Shown: piece after piece, positions 57,346-64,000 of the stretch | Layout of the letters: each line of letters opens with the position of its first letter | Numbering within the stretch: position 1 is the stretch's first letter | Assembly: GCA_036927565.1 (NCBI GenBank) | Contig: JAYESD010000004.1 | Span: 164,707,697-164,771,696 of the forward strand | Direction of reading: 5' to 3' | DNA from: Tuctoria greenei | Lineage: Eukaryota; Streptophyta; Magnoliopsida; Poales; Poaceae | Length of the DNA: 64,000 nt | Notes under the pieces: generated by a model | Told to the model about the DNA's origin: nothing | Databases searched by the model: none | What the model saw: the letters and a program-made list of their open reading frames with translations, nothing else | Made by a program: the position numbers and the translations under genes

Positions 57346-58874
57346 ATAGACAACCTATGGGAACCTTGAGATGTGGATAAGTGACATCGACAACACTTAC
57401 CTCGACCACATTCATGGAACTCATGGAAGGCAATCCAACATCGACACTCAACCCTCCAATGCCAAATCCATGATGCAACAATGTTAGGCCAACCTCATGG
57501 CCCCTAGCACGGACCTTGACTAAGAACAAGCATGGGGGAGGACCCACATGAGGTAACTTGTATCACACCCTTGCATATTTATTTTCCATTCACCCATCAT
57601 CCACCTTGCATATAAAAAAACTTAAAAATAAGTAGAGTAGATTTGCTTTCAAAATAAAATAAAAGATGTGCGGTAAGAATGATTTGGAATTCACATAGAT
57701 GAAATGATGAATAGTTGCTCTTTTTTAGTTTTCCTAAGTTCCTAGCTTACAACTTACTAGTCTCCAAAGTATTTCATTCATTGGCTAGAATTACTTTTGC
57801 CTTGATTTAGAAATTGTGGGTAGCAAAAGATTAATACAATTCTAAGTTGTTGTGAGGTATGATATAGTGATAGGGTTGCTATTCCAAGTTTGAAAGTGAA
57901 ACTTAGATTTCCGGAGAAATTCCAAAATGATTTAAGTTACTCTCATTTGATTGGAAATACCTACCAAAGCCATACATTGCATTAATACACCTTATGCATT
58001 TGCTATTTGTCTTCACATTGAGCTTTGTCAAACTAGTATAGACCTATGAGAGATTTCATTCATTACTTTTTGAATTCAAGACTTCACTTGCACATGCTAT
58101 ACATCTACACTGGAAGTAAGAAAAATTCCACCATACCGCCATTCCACAATAAAAAGAGAAACTACATATCATTCATGCTATTACTTTCTCAAAAAAAATT
58201 ATTGCATAAAAACAGAGTAGAAGACATGGCTACAAGAATAAGAAAAAAAGAAAAAAATGCATGCTTACATCATAAGCATGATAAAAAAAGAAAAGTAGTC
58301 ACGTTTCATCTCTGCAAAATAAGAGAGTCCACTCAAAAAAGAGTCACCTCAATATCCACATCCACTCTATTCCATCACATATGCACAAATTTTGAATCAA
58401 ATTGTTTTGTATTGATTTCTCCTAAAGCTTACTCTTTTGGCTTATCAATATTATGTGTTGCAAATATGCCTACTATATTCCCTACCAAGCTCCACATACA
58501 AGTCTTATGTATGTTTAGGAAAAATGCCTTGGTGAGGGTATATTTCCACTACACACAAAGGAGAGACCTGAGAGAATCAAATTGATATACTTAAAATCTA
58601 AACTGAACTCTCCGGAATTTGAGTGGAACTTGACTTCTAGGATATGTTTGCTCCATTTGTTGTTCTATCTTTCAACCACCCATGAATAGGAGATGGCATA
58701 AGCCACATAATGACTTAAGATGGGTGAAGTACCATGCCAATTTTCGCAATACTAGGTAGAGTATTTTGTTGTGCACATGATACTTTTGAAAGTAGAACAT
58801 TGTAGCAACTCCTGACCATCAACCTAAAGTCTTAACTTTGCTTTGTACGAGCAAAGGATAAGCTTGGGGGAGTT
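57346..58874 (+). other. B2 3' internal non-coding region
   Basis: No gene is recognised. The frame at 58046-58585 (179 codons) is Lys-rich from A-rich DNA and has no domain. Its end (GTTGTGCACATGATACTTTT, AGCAACTCCTGACCA, AGCTTGGGGGAG) matches the region before LTR E2, and GAGCTTTGTCAAAC matches Athila C. It ends with the polypurine tract at 58861-58872. Confidence 0.65.
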
Positions 58875-60365
58875 TTTTGACTGCTGTTATGTACCAATTT
58901 CAGCCGTCAATATAACTCAATTATGTGAAGGAAATATCATTTCTTGCACACATCACATTTCTATTTAACCTATTTTCACTTGTACTTGGAGAAATTGGTG
59001 CATGTTGGTATCCTATAAAATATCATCCTAGCCAATCAAGCGCCGACATGTGGCACCACATGTATCAAATGGCCCACAAACAGAAGTATCCAAGGCCATC
59101 CAGTGGTGTAGCACCCTTATCATGGAATGGGACCCACCTGTCAGTCACCTGGAGGAAGAACTGGCCGATTGGAGCCAAGACCAGGTAGGCCGAACCCCCC
59201 ACCCCCAGTTGGCCGACTAGTTTCTGGCGCCAAACGAGGCCAAATGCCACATGTTGGCTCCTCCTGGCTTGAAGAGGTCATAGGTGACTGATTCGCGTGC
59301 TTTTGATGGCGGAAACCGACCCTTCTCCAAGCTATAAATAGGACCCCTCACCCCTCACTTCAACACAAACCACTTGCGCATTCACACTCTTGTATACATT
59401 AGTTCTCTAATTCCTTAGTGGAGGTTAGGCTGTAGAGAGGAGCCTCCAGTCCCAAGTCCAAATTGGGAAAGGTATGGCTCATGTATCTTCTCGTGTATTT
59501 GTGACATTGTGCTTTATAATAATATTATTATTAGTCTCTATTTACTTATATACTTGGGCAAAGCGTTTCTTGTTTGGTTGTGGGGTCCATGTATGTGCTA
59601 GGTGTAGATGTTGTTACGATCTATACTTAATGTTAATATCATGTTATCATAAACATCATACACCACCACTATAGTGTAATTAGGTAATAATTTAATTATG
59701 TTAATATTAATATGTTAGTTCTTGGTCCCAACATTAGTTTAATGATGTTTAGGTTAGTCATTTCCTTAGGATGAATATTACGTTGCAACTCTTAAGGTAT
59801 TTACTTAGCATGCAAGCGCGGTTCTTTGATAGTTAAGTAGCATTGGATGCATCATAGTCCATGGGTTGTAGAGGTAGGCGGTAGGTGGTGACAGCCCGAT
59901 CTGTCAATTGTAATCCTCCACATTTGGCTACGACGTAGGCTCTTGGCGGGAGTCACCTGGCAAACCAGGGTAAGCCCATGCCCAGTATGTTGGACCACTA
60001 AGCCCTAGTATTCACCATTAGCTAATTCATGTGTACTTTATTAGGCTATGTATATGAGTAATTAGAGCACAGTAGGAGTAGCTCCATCTCGAGTCTAACC
60101 CTCGCGAGGACAACCTTACCCTTAGAGTAGATTGCTTAGGTGTGTGTCACACTACCCCTATATCAGCTTACCATTGTTATGATAAACATTTAGTACCCTA
60201 TAACTTGATCATAAGAATAGTGTTTACTTTACTTCACCGCCTTCCTTTGGGATAAATACAATAGCCTTGGGAATACTCTTGGGTGAAATGCTACATGATA
60301 GTTTCCGTGCGCTTGCGAACCTCATCTCTTTCGAGAGATAATCTGTGACGTAAGAAACGTCCACA
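58875..60365 (+). repeat. 3' LTR of B2
   Basis: It starts TTTTGACTGCTG, aligned to TGTTGACGGCTG of B1, and ends ACGTCCACA, 1491 bp. The TATA box is near 59332. A3 gag resumes directly after. Confidence 0.92.
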
Positions 60366-62409
60366 GTTTCTCACCTCCGATCTGCGTATGATGTTTGGAA
60401 AGCTCTATGTGATTACAACGAAGGATCCATCATGATGAAGGAGTTAAGGCAAGACATGTTCAAAAAGGAGTACACGCGCTTTGAGATGCAACTAGGTGAG
60501 TCCATCGATGACCTCTTTTCTCGCTTTAATAAAATTCTTAGCAACTTGCGTAGCGTCAATGTTAATTTTTCAGATATTGAGAATGCTAGGAAATTACTAA
60601 GTGCATTAGACATGCCAATTTTTGAGACGAAAGTCACATCTATTAATGAATCTACTGTCATGAGTACACTTACTTTAGATGTTCTATATTCTAAATTGAA
60701 AACTCATGAAATTGACATAATTTCACGTAAGAACCCCAGCTAGTCTCTTGCATTTGTTTCTCAATGTTACATGCCTAGCCCCAGCCAATCTTTATATTGT
60801 GGAACATTTGTTTTGTTGTACTCTCTAACCCTTGAACAGATTGAAGAGTTTCCAGAGAAAAAACTTGCACTCATCTCTACTCGATTCTCAAAAGCATTGT
60901 AAAATGTGAGAACTAGAAAACTAGAAAGAGAGGGGGTGACGTACCTCAATGATGCTTCGAATGTGGTAAGATAGGACATTTAAGCACGGATTGCCATAAC
61001 CTTTCAGCTACTACTTCCCGTGATGAAAAGCAAACAAGGACGAAGCACTACTCTACAAACAACAACAAGAAAAAGAAGGGTTTTACAAGACGAAAATTGT
61101 TAAATAGTTTTATCTCTGCACTTCAAGAACATGGCTCGAGTGATGTCGACATCGAAAGTGACGAAGATGAAGATGATTTGGCAAACTTGTGCTTCATGGC
61201 GGGCAAGTCAAGATCAAGTATGGTGGAGGCAGAACACAACAACGACAATGAAGAGGTATGTCCTACTTGCGAAGAAATGTGTGATGCTATTTCTCGTGCC
61301 ACTGTTATAGTTAATAAAAAGGACAAAAAGCTTAGGGACAATGCTATTAAAATTGAGTCACTAGAATCTCAAATTAATCGTTTGAAATCTTTGATTCCTA
61401 GTGATGATTCTTGTTCCTCATGTGATTTCATAAATGAACAATTGTCCTCTCTAAGAAGTGCATACACATGATAAACTTGAGTTAGATATTAAAAAGAACA
61501 GGGAGCTTGATGCACTTAATGATAAAAACTTGAAAGATTCTAGCTTTTCTACAATTGATTTGCATTGTTCTACTTGTGATGATCTTGATAAGAAACTACA
61601 TGATGCTATGGATGAAATTTTTGTTTCGAACAATGCTTTACGTGCTCATGAAGTTAAAAATTGTTCTAATTGCAAATTAAAAGGAAAAACTTCATGTGAA
61701 ATTAGCCTCGATCTGTCCAATAAACTTGATGATATGCATAGCACATTAGATCGGTTTTGTAATGCAAATAAGAACCTAAACGTGCTGCTGAATTCTACCA
61801 AGTCTTGCAATGTTAAAAAGGGTTTAGGTTTTGATTCTCGTGCTCATGCTAAGGCACATCCACCTAAAATTGTAATATCATTACGAAGTGGTTTGATTCA
61901 AACAGTTCGTAAACAAAAAGAAGTGGTTTTCAAATCTACAGGGGTGCTGTCTCATTCAGCTTCTAATAAACATGTTGCTTGCTCATCTAGACATGAACAC
62001 AAAGTTAAATTTCATTGTACCCACTGTCTAGAGATGGTCATGTCATAGATTTTTGTTATAGACTAGGTAAACAAAGGAAAAAGGAGAGAATGCAAGCTAG
62101 ATCTCATAACTCTCATGCAACATTTGTTGCACATGCTAAACCAAATATCAAGAACATGCAACCTGCGTTTTTTTGAAAAAACATGCAAAGTTTGCTCCCA
62201 AACCTACTGTTTTTCGTGCTACACATGTAACACCTCGTAAGTCAGTAGTTGGGTACAAAAATCCTCAAACTTTGGCTCATAAACCTGCTGTTTTGTCTTA
62301 ACTTTCCCGTGTTTTTCTTGCTGCACGTCGTATGACTCAGTACTGGATTCCTAAATGCCTTTTGGCTAACCCCAGTATTGAGTCATCGATGTATTGTGCT
62401 TCTATGTAG
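60366..62409 (+). pseudogene. gag: Copia A3 gag, second part, broken
   Basis: It resumes at the codons for HLRSAYDVWKALCDYNEGS. It is open at 60432-60743, then has a stop near 60741, a stop near 60899 and a frameshift that destroys the first zinc knuckle region (near 60955). It is open again at 61097-61471 and 61458-62048, with CPTCEEMC, CSSCDF, CSTCDDL and CSNCKLKGKTSCE in order. The second zinc knuckle is lost to a one-base change (CTHCLEM). It ends at TAG 62407-62409, followed in frame by pol. Confidence 0.85.
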
Positions 62410-64000
62410 GTTAATCATTTGAGGAAGGAGAACATTTAGATTGTGGATTCAGGTTGCTCACGCCATATGACTGGTAACAAAGATTGGTTCTCCTCCCTCT
62501 CCTTTGTGTCACATGTAGAGAATGTTACTTTTGCCGATAATTTTTCAACTCCTATAATTGCTAAAGGTTCAGTTAGAGCAAATAATGGCTACACTTTGAA
62601 GGATGTGGCACTTGTTAAAAATTTGAAATATACCTTTCTTTCTGTTTCACAATTGCTAGATGAAAATCTGGAAATTATTTCCAATAAAAATTTATGCAAG
62701 GTTGTAGATTCAAACAGTGAGCTTATTTTAACTTGTCTCAGTTTGAAATAGTTTTTAAAGCTGATTTTTATATGTCATCCTCTAAGCATAGGTGTCTAGT
62801 TGCTAATGATTCAAAGGACTCATATTTTTGGCATCGTAGAGTTGGTCACATAGGCCTTGATCATCAAATGCGTGTTAGTGCTCTTGATCGCATACGTGGG
62901 CTGCCTAAGCTTAAAGGGGACAAAGAAATTGTTTGATCTTCTTTTAGACATGCTAAGATGGTTGCAGGTTCACATGCTCCTCTCACAATGACCATGCAAC
63001 CTTAACCGGGTCAACTTTTGCACTTTGACACCGTAGGACCTTCACGTGTTCAATCCTTTGGAGCTAAATGGTATATTCTTGTGATTGTTGATGACTATTC
63101 TAGATACTCTTGGGTTGAATTTATGTAATCTAAGAATGAAGATTTAGTCACTTTATAACTTTATTTCTTAGATTCTCAATTGATAACCAACGATCTTTAA
63201 AAGCAACTAGAAGTGATAACAGAACCGAGTTTAAAAATCAATCATTTGATAACTTTTGTGCTGAAAATGGAATAGATCACCAATTTTCTTCACCGTATGC
63301 ACCTCAACAAAAAGGTGTTGTAGAGTGAAAGAACAGAACCTTAGTTGAGATGGCTAGGACTATGCTTGATGAATATCAAACTCCTAGAAAATTTTGGGCA
63401 GATGCAACTGCAACCGATTGTTATGTCTCAAATCGTGTTTTCTTGTGTGATAAGCTAGGAAAAACACCATATGAGCTTCGGTTTGGTCATAGGACTAGTG
63501 TGACACACTTTTGGGACTTTTGTTGTAAATGCTTTGTTAAGAAACATGGTAATCTTTATAAATTTGAACCTAGATCATTTGATGGCGGGTTTCTTGGTTA
63601 TCCATCTCATACTAGAGGCTACCGTGTGCTTTTACTTGACACTAACAAAATTATGGAGGCTTGTGAGGTTTCTTTTGATGAAGCTATACCAGTTACTAGC
63701 TCTAATATTGCAGGTCTAGATCCATATCCGCAGGGGGGAGAGTATTTTCATCGAAGAAGAAGGAGAAGTGGTGTTGCTGCTCAAAAATTCAGAAGCAAAT
63801 GACGTTGATTATGCTACTGATTTTGCACCACAACAAGCACCAACAACAAATGCAACTAGTACAGATCATCCTCAAGGCACAAGTTCTTCATCTGTGATGA
63901 CCATGAGGAACAAGGAGCTTGTGAAGTGTCTACTTCCCTCCGAATCCTCAAAAGTCATCCTCCACAATAAATCATTGGGAGCTTGCACGAACGAGTTACA
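62410..64000 (+). pseudogene. pol: Copia A3 protease and integrase, broken, cut by the window end
   Basis: After the shared TAG the frame has a second stop (the Trp of IWIV is TAG) and then VDSGCSRHMTGNKDWF with D-S-G intact. The protease is open to 62751. GAG-pre-integrase: FWHRRVGHIGLDHQMRVSAL. The integrase core is badly broken by stops (63001-63330), and the third catalytic Glu is followed by a stop where VERKN is expected. The C-terminal part is open at 63350-63802 (ARTMLDEYQTPRKFWADATA). RT lies beyond the window. Confidence 0.85.

Larger units (their letters stand above)
42271..60365 (+). mobile_element. Athila-type element B2, no recognisable pol, with two nested insertions
   Basis: LTRs are 42271-43781 and 58875-60365. 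The TSD is GTTGC (42266-42270) and GTTTC (60366-60370), one mismatch, inside A3 gag. The primer site is CTGGTGTCGTTGCCGG (43789-43805) and the polypurine tract AGCTTGGGGGAG (58861-58872). Without Cassandra and copia A2 the element is about 8 kb. I find no RT, RNase H or integrase motif in its ~5 kb internal part, so it appears non-autonomous. It carries an array of 79-bp palindromic units. Confidence 0.9.
40180..64000 (+). mobile_element. Copia-A retrotransposon, copy A3, split by Athila B2 and open at the window end
   Basis: The 5' LTR is 40180-41967, followed by primer site and gag to 42270. Athila B2 occupies 42271-60365. From 60366 gag resumes with the expected codons (HLRSAYDVWKAL), followed by protease and integrase to the window end. 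The RT, RNase H and 3' LTR lie outside, so the right TSD of A3 cannot be tested; the left flank is CTCCC. Confidence 0.93.

Noticed and set aside
58046..58585. 179-codon frame in B2
   Set aside because: Its Lys-rich content comes from A-rich sequence, with no motif and no counterpart in the related region of Athila C.

Overview
This window looks like intergenic, repeat-packed DNA from a monocot, most likely a grass. I see no convincing cellular protein-coding gene, tRNA gene or functional rRNA gene. Almost every base belongs to, or lies between, transposable elements inserted into one another. The plant assignment rests on four things. Two Sirevirus-like Ty1/copia families are present, with long gag, initiator-tRNA-Met primer sites and, in one, an envelope-like ORF. 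There are several Athila-type Ty3/gypsy families with a TGGCGCC-type primer site. There are two CACTA elements with CCGTCGG subterminal repeats. There is also a Cassandra-type TRIM whose LTRs carry a 5S-rRNA-like segment. The grass assignment is inference.

Left half (1-36184). An LTR fragment of an Athila-type family lies on the minus strand (1-599). Next comes a non-coding repeat present as two direct copies: copy 1 about 955-1713 continuing at 32101-32365 and 33810-34165, copy 2 about 34207-35826. Copy 1 is split by an Athila-type element (called C here, 1714-32095; 5-bp TSD with one mismatch) and by a CACTA element (32369-33806; TSD ATA). Element C is itself split twice. A Sirevirus (D, 2544-13189; TSD GTAAG) sits inside its 5' LTR, and a copia-A element (A1, 19328-29305; TSD GTTTA) sits just after its third ORF. 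Without its guests, C is about 9.75 kb.

Right half (36185-64000). Two unlike Athila-type LTRs (36185-37673 and 38066-39557) flank only about 390 bp, and both are followed by a primer site. After the second LTR begins a five-layer nest: Athila-type internal region, CACTA (from 39588), copia-A (A3, from 40180), Athila-type element B2 (42271-60365; TSD GTTGC/GTTTC), and inside B2 a Cassandra TRIM (44063-44824) plus a minus-strand copia-A (A2, 47574-56931; TSD TAACC). A3 gag is therefore cut at codon 81 and resumes 18.1 kb downstream. A3 and the outer layers run off the window end.

How the parts relate. The coding regions are retrotransposon gag, protease, integrase, RT and RNase H, and all copies are broken by stops, frameshifts or deletions. 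The best-preserved stretch is the RT-RNase H of D (7431-8768, 445 codons open). The points most worth a second look are: an in-frame amber codon at the gag-pol border of all three copia-A copies; a run of CxxC motifs in their gag; a tandem array of about 79-bp imperfect palindromes inside B2; in-frame integrase-region deletions in D and A2; Sirevirus palindromes outside the LTRs; and the head-to-head A1/A2 copies, which form a large inverted repeat.
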